Below are positions 19,958 to 28,807 of a DNA stretch of 41,703 bases, one piece after another (within the stretch, counting starts at the first letter, position 1; each line of letters opens with the position of its first letter). The notes under the pieces are model-generated. The model was given only the letters and a program-made list of their open reading frames with translations. It was not told the origin of the DNA and ran no database searches. The position numbers and the translations under genes were made by a program. The stretch comes from Pseudomonadota bacterium. Its GTDB lineage: Bacteria; Pseudomonadota; Gammaproteobacteria; Burkholderiales; Burkholderiaceae_C. The stretch spans positions 1 to 41,703 of the forward strand of contig JAGTRL010000003.1 of NCBI GenBank assembly GCA_018261815.1, in the 5' to 3' direction.

Positions 19958-20839
19958 TCAGTCGGCCCAGCCCAACAAAGGGTGGTGGTCCAGACTGCGG
20001 CACATCCGAGCAATCCAGGGGCCGGGCAGCGGTTGCGACGGCCATGCCTCCAGGGACTGGTCTTCCATGCCGACTCTTGCGAACACCGCACTGCCCGAGC
20101 CCGTCATGCGGCTGTTGCCAAAACGACCCTGCAGCCACTCAGCCACTGCCCGAACGTCGGGGCAGTGCGCCTCGGCGACCGGTTGAAGGTCGTTGCGGCC
20201 GAACCCGCTGCAAAACTTGGCAAGCTGCCCAGCACTCGCAAAAGAGCCCGTGAGTATAACAGGCTCGGTGTCGCGGACCAGGGCAGGGCTGTTGAAGATG
20301 TCCGCCGTGCCGATCGCAGCGGTTGGCTTGGCCACGGCATAGCGCCGTGGCGGCAGCGCCAGCGGCGTCAGCCGCTCGCCGATGCCTTCGACGAAGGCGT
20401 TGTGTCCGCCAATGAAGAAGGGCACGTCCGCACCCAGTGTCGTGCCCAGCTCCAGCAGCCGCTCGCGTGCCCAGTGCAGGCCCCACAGCCGGTTCAGCAC
20501 CAGCAGCGTGCTGGCCGCGTCGGAGCTGCCGCCACCCAGGCCGGCGCCCCAGGGCAGTTGTTTGTCCACGGAAATATCGGCGCCGAGCGAAGTGCCGGAG
20601 CGCTGCTGCAGCAAGCGCGCCGCGCGCAGGCACAGGTCGTCGGGCGGCAGGAGCGGTCCCAGGTCATGCCGTGCCAGGCGGCCGTCGCGGCGCAGTTCGA
20701 AGTGCAATCGGTCGCACCAGTCGAGCAGCACGAACACCGACTGCAGCAGGTGGTAGCCGTCGTCGCGCCGCCCCACCACGTGAAGGAACAGGTTCAGCTT
20801 GGCCGGAGCCGGTACGTCGAAGAACGCCTTCAGACTCAT
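19958..20839 (-). CDS. ispE: 4-(cytidine 5'-diphospho)-2-C-methyl-D-erythritol kinase
   Basis: A 293-residue GHMP kinase of the MEP isoprenoid pathway. Lys14 (APAKLNLFLHV), the ATP loop PWGAGLGGGSSDAAS at 96-110, catalytic Asp138 (GADVPFF) and the C-terminal SRMTGSGSAVFA motif are all present. Its ATG overlaps the lolB stop (ATGA), a pairing conserved in betaproteobacteria. It ends 42 bases before the tRNA-Gln gene. Confidence 0.96.
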   Translation of the reverse strand: MSLKAFFDVPAPAKLNLFLHVVGRRDDGYHLLQSVFVLLDWCDRLHFELRRDGRLARHDLGPLLPPDDLCLRAARLLQQRSGTSLGADISVDKQLPWGAGLGGGSSDAASTLLVLNRLWGLHWARERLLELGTTLGADVPFFIGGHNAFVEGIGERLTPLALPPRRYAVAKPTAAIGTADIFNSPALVRDTEPVILTGSFASAGQLAKFCSGFGRNDLQPVAEAHCPDVRAVAEWLQGRFGNSRMTGSGSAVFARVGMEDQSLEAWPSQPLPGPWIARMCRSLDHHPLLGWAD

Positions 20840-21360
20840 GGCGTCGCCTCCAATTGGGCGCGCAGTCGCACACCGGGCGGACCCGCTCGCCAGGCCAGCA
20901 CCTGGCCCGTGTGGAAGCGGGCCAGGTCGATGGTCCAGCCCAGCTGCACGAAGCCGGGGCCGGGCTGCAGCGGCCGCGCCGGTTCGGCAGCGCCGGGCCA
21001 GGGGCGGCCGTTCAGCCAGTCGGGCAGCGCGCGCAGCGGCAGGCTCTCGCCAAAAGCGTCGCGCGAAAGAGTGTCGAGATCGTCGAAGCGGCGTTCGCCC
21101 TGAGGTGTCACCAGACGGGCCTCGCCCGGACCCCAGAAGGCTGCGGCCAGCGTTGTGCCCAGCGGCGTGCTCAGGCGCAACTCACCGCGATCGGCGTTGC
21201 CTCGCAGATCGAAGCTGGCGCTGAGCAACTGCGCCGGCCGGTCTTGGTAGGCATCGACCTGCAGCGCCATCCGCCCGGCCAGCGTGCCGGGCTCGGGCGG
21301 CGGCAGGGTGGCGCAGCCGGCCAGGGCCAGCGCCGCCAGCAGCGTGGCGCCGCGCTGCAC
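20836..21360 (-). CDS. lolB: Outer-membrane lipoprotein LolB
   Basis: A 174-residue lipoprotein that receives lipoproteins from LolA and inserts them into the outer membrane. The start is GTG 21360, overlapping the preceding stop by one base (TAGTG). A short hydrophobic signal with lipobox LAGC places the lipidated Cys at 16. The remainder fits the LolB beta-barrel family: RMALQVDAY near the start, then an LSTPLGTTLA strand and a DWLNGRPWPG segment. It is slightly short for the family (usually 190-210), chiefly at the N-terminus. It sits between the TPR gene and ispE, as in other Burkholderiales. Confidence 0.9.
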   Translation of the reverse strand: MQRGATLLAALALAGCATLPPPEPGTLAGRMALQVDAYQDRPAQLLSASFDLRGNADRGELRLSTPLGTTLAAAFWGPGEARLVTPQGERRFDDLDTLSRDAFGESLPLRALPDWLNGRPWPGAAEPARPLQPGPGFVQLGWTIDLARFHTGQVLAWRAGPPGVRLRAQLEATP

Positions 21361-23171
21361 TATTGCGCCTTCAGGCGCACCAAGGTCTCGCGCAGCACAT
21401 CGTTGCCGGCATCGCGGCTGCTGGCTTCGGCCCAGATGCGCCTGGCTTCGTCCTGCTGGCCCATGGCCCACAGCACCTCGCCCAGATGGGCGCCGATCTC
21501 GGCGTCGGGACGCGCTTTGTAGGCTTGGCGCAGCAGGCGCAGCGCCTCGTCGCGGTTGCCCAGGCGGAACTCGACCCAGCCCAGGCTGTCGGTGACGAAC
21601 GGATCGCCCGGGGTCAGCTGCAGTGCCCGTTCGATCAGCGCCTTCGCTTCGTTCAGCCGCAGGTTGCGATCGGCCAGCGAATAGCCCAGCGCGTTGTAGG
21701 CGTGTGCATGGTCCGGTTTGAGCGCCATCACGCGGCGCAATTGCGCTTCCATCGCGTCGAGCTGGCCGATCTTCTCGGCCATCATGGCCTGCTCGTACAG
21801 CAGGTCGGCATCGTTGGGGAAGCGCTGGTTGGCGGCTTCCAGCACCGCGTAGGCCTCGGACCACAGCTTGACCTCGCGCAGCACCTGCGCCTCGGCCAGC
21901 AGCTTGGCGCGGGCGTCTTCGGGGTTGCGCTCGGGCGTGCTGCGCACCAGCTCGCGCGCCTGCGGCACGCGGCCCTGGCGCGCCAGCAGCGAGGCGCGAC
22001 GGGTCTGCACCTCCAGCGCACGCTGCGGGTTGTCCACGCGCGCCAGCCGTGCTTCGGCGGTGGCGAAGTCGCCGCGCTGCTCGGCGGCCTGGGCCAGCAG
22101 CAGCCAGGCCTGGGTCAGGCCCTGGTCGGGGGCGGAGGCGCCGCCTTGGTCTTCGCCATCGTCGCTGTCATCGCCGCGAGCGGCCGCGGGCTGGGCCTGT
22201 ACCAATTGAACATAGTGCTGCAGCGACTGCTCGGCGGCCTGCGTCTGTCGCAGCTCCAGCTGCAGCGCGCCCAAGGTCAGCCAGGGTGCGGCCAGGTCGG
22301 GCTGCTGCCGTGTAACCATCTCGATCTGCGTGATCGCATCGGCGTAACGCTGTGTCGTCACCAGGGTGCCGGCATAGGCGCGGCGCAGCGCCGGGTCGGC
22401 CTTGGGCGATGTCAGGTAGCTGGTGACCAGGCTCTCGGCCTCGGGACGCGTGGGCATCAGCTCCAGCGCCAGCAGCATCGCGGCGCTGGATGAAGGGTCC
22501 TCGGCCAGGGCCTGGCGCGCCAGCCGCAGGGCCAGGTCGGCATCACCTGCCGCGAGCCACATGCGCCCCATCGCCGCCTGCGTGGCCACGCGCGTGCTGA
22601 CGTCACCGGCGTAGGGCTGCAGCGCATCTTCGAGCAGCTGCGCGGCCTGGCGCTTGTCCTGGGCGCGCTGCATGAAGCGCGGCAGCGAGCCGATGACCGC
22701 TGCCCGCTCGACCGCCGGCGTGCCCGCGACCAGCGCGCGAATCGGCTCCGGCAGCTCGTTCAGGCGGTTCATCGACAGCAGGATCTGCAACTGCAGCCGG
22801 ATGGCCTCCAGCGACTCGGGTCGTGCCGTGCGCCAGGCGCGGGTGGCGGCGAGCGCCTGGTCGCCGGCCCGCGCCTGAAGCGCGATCTCGGTGGCACGGC
22901 GGAACAGCCGTTCGTCGCGGGTGCGCCGCGCCGCGTCGAGCATGATCTGGTAGGCATTGCCAGCTTGGCCGGCGCTGAGCTCGATCTCGCCGATCAGCAG
23001 CTGATAGAACAGCGGCGCGTCGATGGTCGAATTGACGACCGGCGGCTTGGACTGGGCGGGAGGGGCTGCGGGCGTGGCCGGCTGGGCGGGCACTGCTTGG
23101 CACAGAAGCACGAGGGTCGCGCCGGCGACCCATGGGCATGCGGCAAGGCGCCGCAGGCTCGACACAGTCAT
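21360..23171 (-). CDS. Periplasmic TPR-repeat protein
   Basis: A 603-residue protein with a signal peptide (about residues 1-28, cleavage near VPA-QPA) and a Pro/Ala linker. A long superhelix of TPR-like repeats fills most of the rest, clearest in the C-terminal half (ALGYSLADRN, TPGDPFVTDSLGWVEFRLGN, GAHLGEVLWAMGQ). An acidic low-complexity insert lies near 345-360. TPR arrays mediate protein contacts; this one sits upstream of lolB and is annotated in relatives only as a TPR protein, so a role in envelope assembly is inference. The ATG at 23171 has GGAG about seven bases upstream, and the gene is divergent from mutM. Confidence 0.9.
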   Translation of the reverse strand: MTVSSLRRLAACPWVAGATLVLLCQAVPAQPATPAAPPAQSKPPVVNSTIDAPLFYQLLIGEIELSAGQAGNAYQIMLDAARRTRDERLFRRATEIALQARAGDQALAATRAWRTARPESLEAIRLQLQILLSMNRLNELPEPIRALVAGTPAVERAAVIGSLPRFMQRAQDKRQAAQLLEDALQPYAGDVSTRVATQAAMGRMWLAAGDADLALRLARQALAEDPSSSAAMLLALELMPTRPEAESLVTSYLTSPKADPALRRAYAGTLVTTQRYADAITQIEMVTRQQPDLAAPWLTLGALQLELRQTQAAEQSLQHYVQLVQAQPAAARGDDSDDGEDQGGASAPDQGLTQAWLLLAQAAEQRGDFATAEARLARVDNPQRALEVQTRRASLLARQGRVPQARELVRSTPERNPEDARAKLLAEAQVLREVKLWSEAYAVLEAANQRFPNDADLLYEQAMMAEKIGQLDAMEAQLRRVMALKPDHAHAYNALGYSLADRNLRLNEAKALIERALQLTPGDPFVTDSLGWVEFRLGNRDEALRLLRQAYKARPDAEIGAHLGEVLWAMGQQDEARRIWAEASSRDAGNDVLRETLVRLKAQ

Positions 23172-23202
23172 CAGATCTCCAGGAGATTGAGCTTCATTCT
23201 CA

Positions 23203-23208
23203 CATAAT
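23203..23208 (+). promoter_or_regulatory. -10-like hexamer CATAAT before mutM
   Basis: CATAAT ends five bases before the mutM ATG at 23214. It matches TATAAT at five of six positions, and no Shine-Dalgarno sequence is present. It lies in the 42-base divergent region shared with the TPR gene. Initiation would give a leaderless mutM mRNA. Confidence 0.35.
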
Positions 23209-23213
23209 GGGCA

Positions 23214-24062
23214 ATGCCCGAGCTGCCCGAAGTGGAGGTCACGCGGCGTACTATTGCCGCTCGTCTGCATGGCGCGCGCGTCACTTCGGTGCGTTGCGGC
23301 AAACCCCTGCGCTGGCCGCTGGGCTGCGCGCCCGCGGGACTGGTTGGCTCGCGCCTGGGCGAGGTCATCCGGCATGGCAAGTACCTGTGGCTGCCCTTGC
23401 GGCGCGATGCCGCCCAGCCGCCGGCAGGCGTGGACGGCGGTCTGCTGATGCACCTGGGCATGTCGGGCTCGCTGGCCTTCCACGACACCGCGTCCGAACC
23501 CGGGCCGCATGCCCACTTCGATCTGGGCACGGATCGGGGCCTGCTGCGCCTGACCGATCCGCGGCGTTTCGGCGCCGTGCTGTGGTCGCCAAGCCTCGAA
23601 GAAGCCCCGGCCGCCCCTCTGCTGGCGCGACTGGGCGCCGAGCCCTTCGACCCGGCGCTGACGCCGCAGGCGCTGCATGCCGCTTGCCGGCGGCGCAAGG
23701 TGGCCATCAAGACCCTGCTGCTGGGTGGGCAGGTGGTGGTCGGCGCGGGCAACATCTACGCCTGCGAGGCGCTGTTCCGCGCCGGCATCGACCCGCGCAC
23801 GCGTTGCGACCGGCTGAGCCTGCCGCGCTGTACGCGGCTGCTGGCCGCGCTGCGCGAGACACTGGGCCGCGCGCTCGAACTCGGCGGGTCGACCCTGCGC
23901 GATTTCAGCGACGCGCACGGCGTGGCCGGCGAGTTCCAGGCCGAGGCAGGGGTCTACGGCCGCGAGGGCCAGCCCTGCCCACGCTGCGGCACGGCCGTGC
24001 GGCGCATCGTGCAGGCGCAGCGTTCCACCTTCTTCTGCCCGGTCTGTCAGCGCCGGGCCTGA
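23214..24062 (+). CDS. mutM: Formamidopyrimidine-DNA glycosylase
   Basis: A 282-residue Fpg that removes 8-oxoguanine and formamidopyrimidines and nicks the DNA. The N-terminus MPELPEVEV supplies catalytic Pro2 and Glu3, Lys56 is in HGKYLW, and [12 protein letters not shown] forms part of the helix-two-turn-helix. The C-terminal zinc finger uses C255, C258, C275 and C278. The start is fixed by the need for Pro2. It opens a mutM-dynamin-mutY run that contains two of the three GO-system genes. Confidence 0.97.
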   Translation: MPELPEVEVTRRTIAARLHGARVTSVRCGKPLRWPLGCAPAGLVGSRLGEVIRHGKYLWLPLRRDAAQPPAGVDGGLLMHLGMSGSLAFHDTASEPGPHAHFDLGTDRGLLRLTDPRRFGAVLWSPSLEEAPAAPLLARLGAEPFDPALTPQALHAACRRRKVAIKTLLLGGQVVVGAGNIYACEALFRAGIDPRTRCDRLSLPRCTRLLAALRETLGRALELGGSTLRDFSDAHGVAGEFQAEAGVYGREGQPCPRCGTAVRRIVQAQRSTFFCPVCQRRA

Positions 24063-24198
24063 TCCAAATCCGTGTGGCCATTGAGTCTGCGCAAAGCTGC
24101 ACGAAGCTTCCTGTCAGCAGTTGTTTCGCGGCCGACGCGGCCCTGGAGCCCTGCGCTAGGATGCCCGCAACGGCCTTTCAGGCCAGCGGTTCCCGAAG

Positions 24199-26175
24199 AT
24201 GAACAACACCCTGGCCCATCACCTCGACGCGCTTTCGGCCTGGCGGCGTACGCTGGACCGCCGCGTCCGGGCGATGGCACACTTCATGGCCGAGCACGAG
24301 CTGCGGGACGCCGCGGCGGGTGCGTCGCTCGATGCCTTGCTGCGCAAGCTGGCCGCCGACAAGCTGGTGCTGGCCTGCGTGGCCGAGGTGTCGCGCGGCA
24401 AGTCCGAACTGCTCAACGCCATCTTCTTTGCCGACACCGGCCGGCGCGTGCTGCCGGCCACGCCAGGCCGCACGACCATGTGCCCGGTGGAACTGCAGTT
24501 CCATGCCGGTCAACCTGCCGAGCTGGCGCTGTTGCCGATCGACACCCGGCTGGGCGAGCAGTCGCTGGCCGAATTGCGCACCCAGCCCGAGGCCTGGCAG
24601 CGCCTGGGCCTGGATCCGCACAACCCGGATGGCCTGGCCGAGGCGCTGCACCTGGTGACGCAGACACGCCGCGTCAGCACGGTGACGGCCGCGGCGCTGG
24701 GTTTCTGGAGCGACACCCATTCGCAGGACAACCCGCCGCGGTTGGACGACGGCAGTGTCGAGGTGCCGGCTTGGCGCCATGCGCTGATCAACTATCCGCA
24801 CCCGCTGCTGCAGCGCGGGCTGGTGGTCATCGACACGCCGGGGCTGAATGCCGTCGGCGCCGAGCCGGAGCTCACGCTCGGCCTGCTGCCGGCCGCACAT
24901 GCCATCGTCTTCCTGCTCGCCGCCGACACCGGTGTGTCGCGCTCCGACCTGGCCATCTGGACCGAGCACCTGGGCGACGACACGCTCGAACGCTTCGTCG
25001 TGCTCAACAAGACCGACATCCTGGCCGACCCGCTGTCCACGCCGGCCGCGGTGGCCGCACAACTGGACGGCCAGCGGCGCAAGATCGCACAGACACTCGA
25101 GGTGCCGGCGTCGCGCATCTACCCGCTGTCGGCGCGGGATGCGCTGGCCGCGCGCGTCAACGGCGATGCGGCCGCGCTCGAACGCAGCGGCCTGCCGGCG
25201 CTGGAAGTCGCCCTGGCCGGGGAGCTGCTGCCGCGGCAACGTGAGCTGCTGGCGCGTGCCGCCGCTGGCACGCTGCAGACTGTGCGCCAGGCTGCCACGC
25301 GCCGCCTGGGCGAACGGCGCCGCCACAATGCCGAGCAGATGCTCGAGCTGCGTGGCTTGCGCGGCAAGAGCCATGCCAAGGTACAAGCCATGCTGCTGCG
25401 CCTGGACGCCGAAATGGGCGACTTCGAGCGCTGCACCTCGCGGCTTTCGGCGCTGCGCGTGGTGCACCTGCGCCAGTTGCAGAAGGCCTTGGGAGCGCTG
25501 TCTGCCGACACGCTGCGCGAAGAGGTGGCGACGATGCGTGCAGCGATGGCTGCGACGCCGCTGCACCTGGGCGCGCGCAAGGCCTTTGCCGCCACCTGCG
25601 AGCGGTTGCGCGCGGCGCTGGCCAGCGCCCGTAGCCAGTCCGAGGAAATCCAGCAGATGCTGGGGGCCAGCTACCAGCAGCTGAACGCCGAGTTCGGTTT
25701 CGCCTTCACACTGGCCAGCGCCCCGCAGCTGGTGCGTTTCGTCGAGGAGCTGGACCTGATCGAACGCAGCTACGGTCGCTACCTGGGCCCGATGCAGGCC
25801 TGGCGGCTGTCCAGTCCCAGTTTCATGGAGCAGTTCCAGCGCATGCTGCTGTCCAAGCTGCGCGTGGTGTTCGAGAACGCCGCCGGCGAGGTCGAGCTCT
25901 GGAGCAAGGCTGCGTCGGCCCAGATCGAACAGCAGCTGCGCGAGCGCCGCCGTGCCTTTGCACACCGGCACGAGGCGCTGCAACGCATCCAGGCCGCCTC
26001 CGGCGAACTGGAACAGCGCATCGCCGAGGTCGAGCAGCAGGACAAGCGCCTGGCCGGCCTGCAGTGGCGGCTGGACTCGATGGTCGATCAGGTGCTTGCC
26101 GCGGCCCAAGCGGCGCCCGACGCGGCTCCGATCGAACCCGAGCGCAGCGCGCCGCTGCTCAGCAGCGCCCATTGA
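24199..26175 (+). CDS. Dynamin-family large GTPase
   Basis: A 658-residue bacterial dynamin-like protein. The GTPase domain (about 50-330) has a P-loop AEVSRGKS at 62-69 with Ala in the first Gly position. The switch I Thr is in PGRTTMCP, G3 is DTPG at 212-215 and G4 is NKTD at 270-273. The rest is mostly helical with coiled-coil stretches around 355-500 and 575-640, fitting a dynamin neck/trunk. No transmembrane segment is evident. Bacterial dynamins remodel or protect membranes. The gene lies between mutM and mutY, and its stop overlaps the mutY ATG, so it is co-expressed with DNA-repair genes for reasons unknown. Confidence 0.9.
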   Translation: MNNTLAHHLDALSAWRRTLDRRVRAMAHFMAEHELRDAAAGASLDALLRKLAADKLVLACVAEVSRGKSELLNAIFFADTGRRVLPATPGRTTMCPVELQFHAGQPAELALLPIDTRLGEQSLAELRTQPEAWQRLGLDPHNPDGLAEALHLVTQTRRVSTVTAAALGFWSDTHSQDNPPRLDDGSVEVPAWRHALINYPHPLLQRGLVVIDTPGLNAVGAEPELTLGLLPAAHAIVFLLAADTGVSRSDLAIWTEHLGDDTLERFVVLNKTDILADPLSTPAAVAAQLDGQRRKIAQTLEVPASRIYPLSARDALAARVNGDAAALERSGLPALEVALAGELLPRQRELLARAAAGTLQTVRQAATRRLGERRRHNAEQMLELRGLRGKSHAKVQAMLLRLDAEMGDFERCTSRLSALRVVHLRQLQKALGALSADTLREEVATMRAAMAATPLHLGARKAFAATCERLRAALASARSQSEEIQQMLGASYQQLNAEFGFAFTLASAPQLVRFVEELDLIERSYGRYLGPMQAWRLSSPSFMEQFQRMLLSKLRVVFENAAGEVELWSKAASAQIEQQLRERRRAFAHRHEALQRIQAASGELEQRIAEVEQQDKRLAGLQWRLDSMVDQVLAAAQAAPDAAPIEPERSAPLLSSAH

Positions 26176-27221
26176 TGCCCGCGGCGGGCGACATCGCGCA
26201 GCGCGTGCTGCGCTGGCGCCGGCAGTTCGGCCGCCAGGGCCTGCCCTGGCAGGACACGAAGGACCCTTATCGCGTCTGGCTGTCCGAAATCATGCTGCAG
26301 CAGACGCAGGTGGCCACGGTGCTGGACTACTACGCGCGCTTCCTGCAGCGCTTCCCGGATCTGCCCGCGCTGGCCGCGGCGCCGCTCGACGACGTGCTGG
26401 CACTGTGGAGCGGCCTGGGCTACTACAGCCGAGCCCGCAACCTGCATCGCTGTGCGCAGGTGGTGCAGCGCGAGCATGGCGGCGTCTTCCCGAACAGCAG
26501 CGCGGCGTTGGCGCAACTGCCCGGCATCGGCCGATCCACCGCGGCGGCCATCGCTGCCTTCTGCTTCGGCGAGCGGGTGGCCATCCTCGACGGCAATGTC
26601 AAGCGCGTGCTCGGCCGCGCGCTCGGCTTTGCCGGCGACCTGTCGGTCGCAGCCCAGGAACGCGCGCTGTGGCAGTTGGCGCAGGATCAGGTGCCCGCGC
26701 GGGGCGTAGCGCCCTACACGCAGGGCCTGATGGACCTGGGCGCCACGCTGTGCAGCGTGCGCAATCCGGAGTGCGATCGCTGCCCGCTGGCCAAGCTGTG
26801 CGTCGCCCGCAGCGAAGGCCGGCCCGAGGCCTACCCCGTCAAGACGCGATCGCTGCGGCGGGGTGCGCGCAGCCACGCGTGGCTGTGGCTGGCGCAGGGC
26901 GACCGGCTGTGGCTGGTGCGGCGTCCGGAGCAGGGCGTCTGGGCCGGGCTGTGGAGCCTGCCCGAATTCGATACGCCCCAGGCGCTGCAGCACTTGCTGC
27001 AGGGCTGGCCCGGCCAAGGCGAGGCGCTGCCCACCATCGAACACGCATTGACCCACTTCGACTGGACGCTTCAGCCGCTGCGCTGGCAGCTGCCGTCGCG
27101 CCTGTCGGCCCCGCGCCTGGCCGCCCTGACGGGGCAGCTGCCGCTCGGCCGCTGGGTCGGCCTGGACCAGGCGCTGCAGATGGGGCTGCCGGCGCCGCTG
27201 CGCAAGCTACTCAGCCGCTGA
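26175..27221 (+). CDS. mutY: Adenine DNA glycosylase
   Basis: A 348-residue MutY that excises adenine opposite 8-oxoguanine. It contains catalytic Glu38 (SEIMLQQTQV), the helix-hairpin-helix LPGIGRSTAAAI and Asp139 (AILDGNVKRV). The [4Fe-4S] ligands C193-x6-C200-x2-C203-x5-C209 are intact, and a C-terminal NUDIX-like recognition domain (about 230-340) includes the HALTHFDW motif. The ATG overlaps the dynamin stop by one base. The 3' end overlaps the convergent LON-domain gene by 11 bases. Confidence 0.97.
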   Translation: MPAAGDIAQRVLRWRRQFGRQGLPWQDTKDPYRVWLSEIMLQQTQVATVLDYYARFLQRFPDLPALAAAPLDDVLALWSGLGYYSRARNLHRCAQVVQREHGGVFPNSSAALAQLPGIGRSTAAAIAAFCFGERVAILDGNVKRVLGRALGFAGDLSVAAQERALWQLAQDQVPARGVAPYTQGLMDLGATLCSVRNPECDRCPLAKLCVARSEGRPEAYPVKTRSLRRGARSHAWLWLAQGDRLWLVRRPEQGVWAGLWSLPEFDTPQALQHLLQGWPGQGEALPTIEHALTHFDWTLQPLRWQLPSRLSAPRLAALTGQLPLGRWVGLDQALQMGLPAPLRKLLSR

Positions 27222-27840
27222 CCACGCCCTTGCCGCGCAGGTACTCGTGCACCAGCTGCAGGCGCACCTGTGGGTCGTCCAGCTCCATCAGCTTCTGCTT
27301 GGCGCCCAGCGAGATCGGCAGGATCTCGCACCAGCGGTTGGCCACCCAGCCGGCATCGTCCAGCCGGTGCGGCAGGTTGAAAGGCTCCGCACCCTGCGCC
27401 TTGAGCGTGGCGATGGCGTTGGCCAACGCCTGCACCGTGGGCAGCAGCTCGGTACTGGGCGCCAGTGTCTCGTCCTCGTCCAGCAAGGCCACGCTGCCGA
27501 CCCACAGGCCATCGGCCTGCTGTGTGGCGGCACCCTCGAGGCGAAAGCGCAGCGTGCCGGTGCAGCGCGCGCGCAGCACGCCAGGCTGTTCGCTGTCGAC
27601 CTCATCCAGCCGGGCCAGCACGCCGGCGCTTTCGAAGCGCACGGCCGGGTTTCTTCCGGCGCGCACCTCACCGCCCTGCAGCAGGCAGACGACGCCGAAG
27701 GGCTGCTGGCGGCGCAGGCAGTCGGTCACCAGGTCCAGGTAGCGGGCCTCGAAGACCTTCAGTGGCAGCAGCCCCCCCGGGAACAGCACCGAGCGCAGCG
27801 GGAACAGCGGCAGCGCCGCGATGCGGTCGGGTACGGCCAT
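27211..27840 (-). CDS. LON substrate-binding domain protein (stand-alone)
   Basis: A 209-residue protein consisting of the N-terminal LON/PUA-like domain alone. It has the conserved start ALPLFPLRSVLFPGG, then FEARYLDLVTDC and the FGVVCLLQGGEV strand. No AAA+ or protease domain follows. Stand-alone LON-N proteins (YcaM/CRBN-like) are thought to bind unfolded substrates, but their role in bacteria is unclear. It converges with mutY over 11 bases and is separated by 19 bases from the upstream rapZ, with which it may be co-transcribed. Confidence 0.9.
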   Translation of the reverse strand: MAVPDRIAALPLFPLRSVLFPGGLLPLKVFEARYLDLVTDCLRRQQPFGVVCLLQGGEVRAGRNPAVRFESAGVLARLDEVDSEQPGVLRARCTGTLRFRLEGAATQQADGLWVGSVALLDEDETLAPSTELLPTVQALANAIATLKAQGAEPFNLPHRLDDAGWVANRWCEILPISLGAKQKLMELDDPQVRLQLVHEYLRGKGVVSG

Positions 27841-27859
27841 CAGCGGCTCGCGGCGGCTG

Positions 27860-28807
27860 TCATTCGCGCGCGTCCAGCTCGCGGTGCCGCACCAGCGTGG
27901 CGCCGCGTTCAGCGAAGCGCCGCGCCAGCGCCTCGCTCAGGTACACCGAGCGGTGCTGCCCGCCGGTGCAACCGATGGCCACGGTGAGGTAGCTGCGCTG
28001 GTCGTCCTCGAAGGCGCCGAGCCAGCGGCGCAGGAATGCTTCGATCTGGCCGAGCATCTCCACCGCGTCGGGCTGCGCCTGCAGGTAGGCGGCCACCGGC
28101 GCGTCACGCCCGGTCAGCGGCCGCAACTCGCGGATGTAGTGTGGATTGGGCAGCACGCGCACGTCGAACACGAAGTCGGCATCCAACGGCACGCCGAACT
28201 TGAAGGCGAAGGATTCGAATACCAGGGTCAGCGCCGTACCGCGCGCGCCGACCAGGTCGCGCACCCAGGTGCGCAACTGGGCCGGGCGAAGCTGGCTGGT
28301 GTCGATGACGGTCGATACCTCGCGCAGCGCGGCGAGCAGCTCGCGCTCCATCTCGATGGCGTCGGTGAGCACGCGCGAGGCGTCGCTGCCCACGCCGCTG
28401 GCCGACAGCGGGTGCGGCCGGCGCGTTTCGGAGAAGCGCCGCAGCAGCGCATCGGTGCTGGCATCGAGGAACAGCGAACGGATGTGCACGCCTTCCTTCT
28501 GCAGCTCCAGGATCAATGGCACCAGGTGCGGCAGCGAGGTGGCATTGCGCACGTCCACCGCCACCGCCACGCGGTGCGTGAAGCGCTCGTGCTCGAGGCG
28601 GATGAACTCGCGCAGCATCTCCGGCGGCAGGTTGTCCACGCAGAAGAAGCCGGCATCCTCCAGCGCATGCAGCGCCACCGACTTGCCCGAACCGGAGATG
28701 CCGGTGATCAGCACGACCTCGCGCCGATCTTCCGGCGCGCCAATGGGCGTGCCATCGTCGGCGGTGCGCGGTACGGCGCGCCTGTCCGGCCGCTGTTCGA
28801 CGTTCAT
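27860..28807 (-). CDS. rapZ: RNase adapter / nucleotide-binding protein RapZ
   Basis: A 315-residue P-loop protein of the RapZ (YvcJ) family. The Walker A GISGSGKS is at 36-43, and the C-terminal [14 protein letters not shown] motif is characteristic. In enterics RapZ controls glucosamine-6-phosphate synthase through small RNAs; in other groups its role is less defined. About 30 poorly conserved residues precede the usual N-terminus. I keep the ATG at 28807 because it overlaps the recN stop (ATGA), although a GTG start just before LITGIS is possible. Confidence 0.94.
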   Translation of the reverse strand: MNVEQRPDRRAVPRTADDGTPIGAPEDRREVVLITGISGSGKSVALHALEDAGFFCVDNLPPEMLREFIRLEHERFTHRVAVAVDVRNATSLPHLVPLILELQKEGVHIRSLFLDASTDALLRRFSETRRPHPLSASGVGSDASRVLTDAIEMERELLAALREVSTVIDTSQLRPAQLRTWVRDLVGARGTALTLVFESFAFKFGVPLDADFVFDVRVLPNPHYIRELRPLTGRDAPVAAYLQAQPDAVEMLGQIEAFLRRWLGAFEDDQRSYLTVAIGCTGGQHRSVYLSEALARRFAERGATLVRHRELDARE

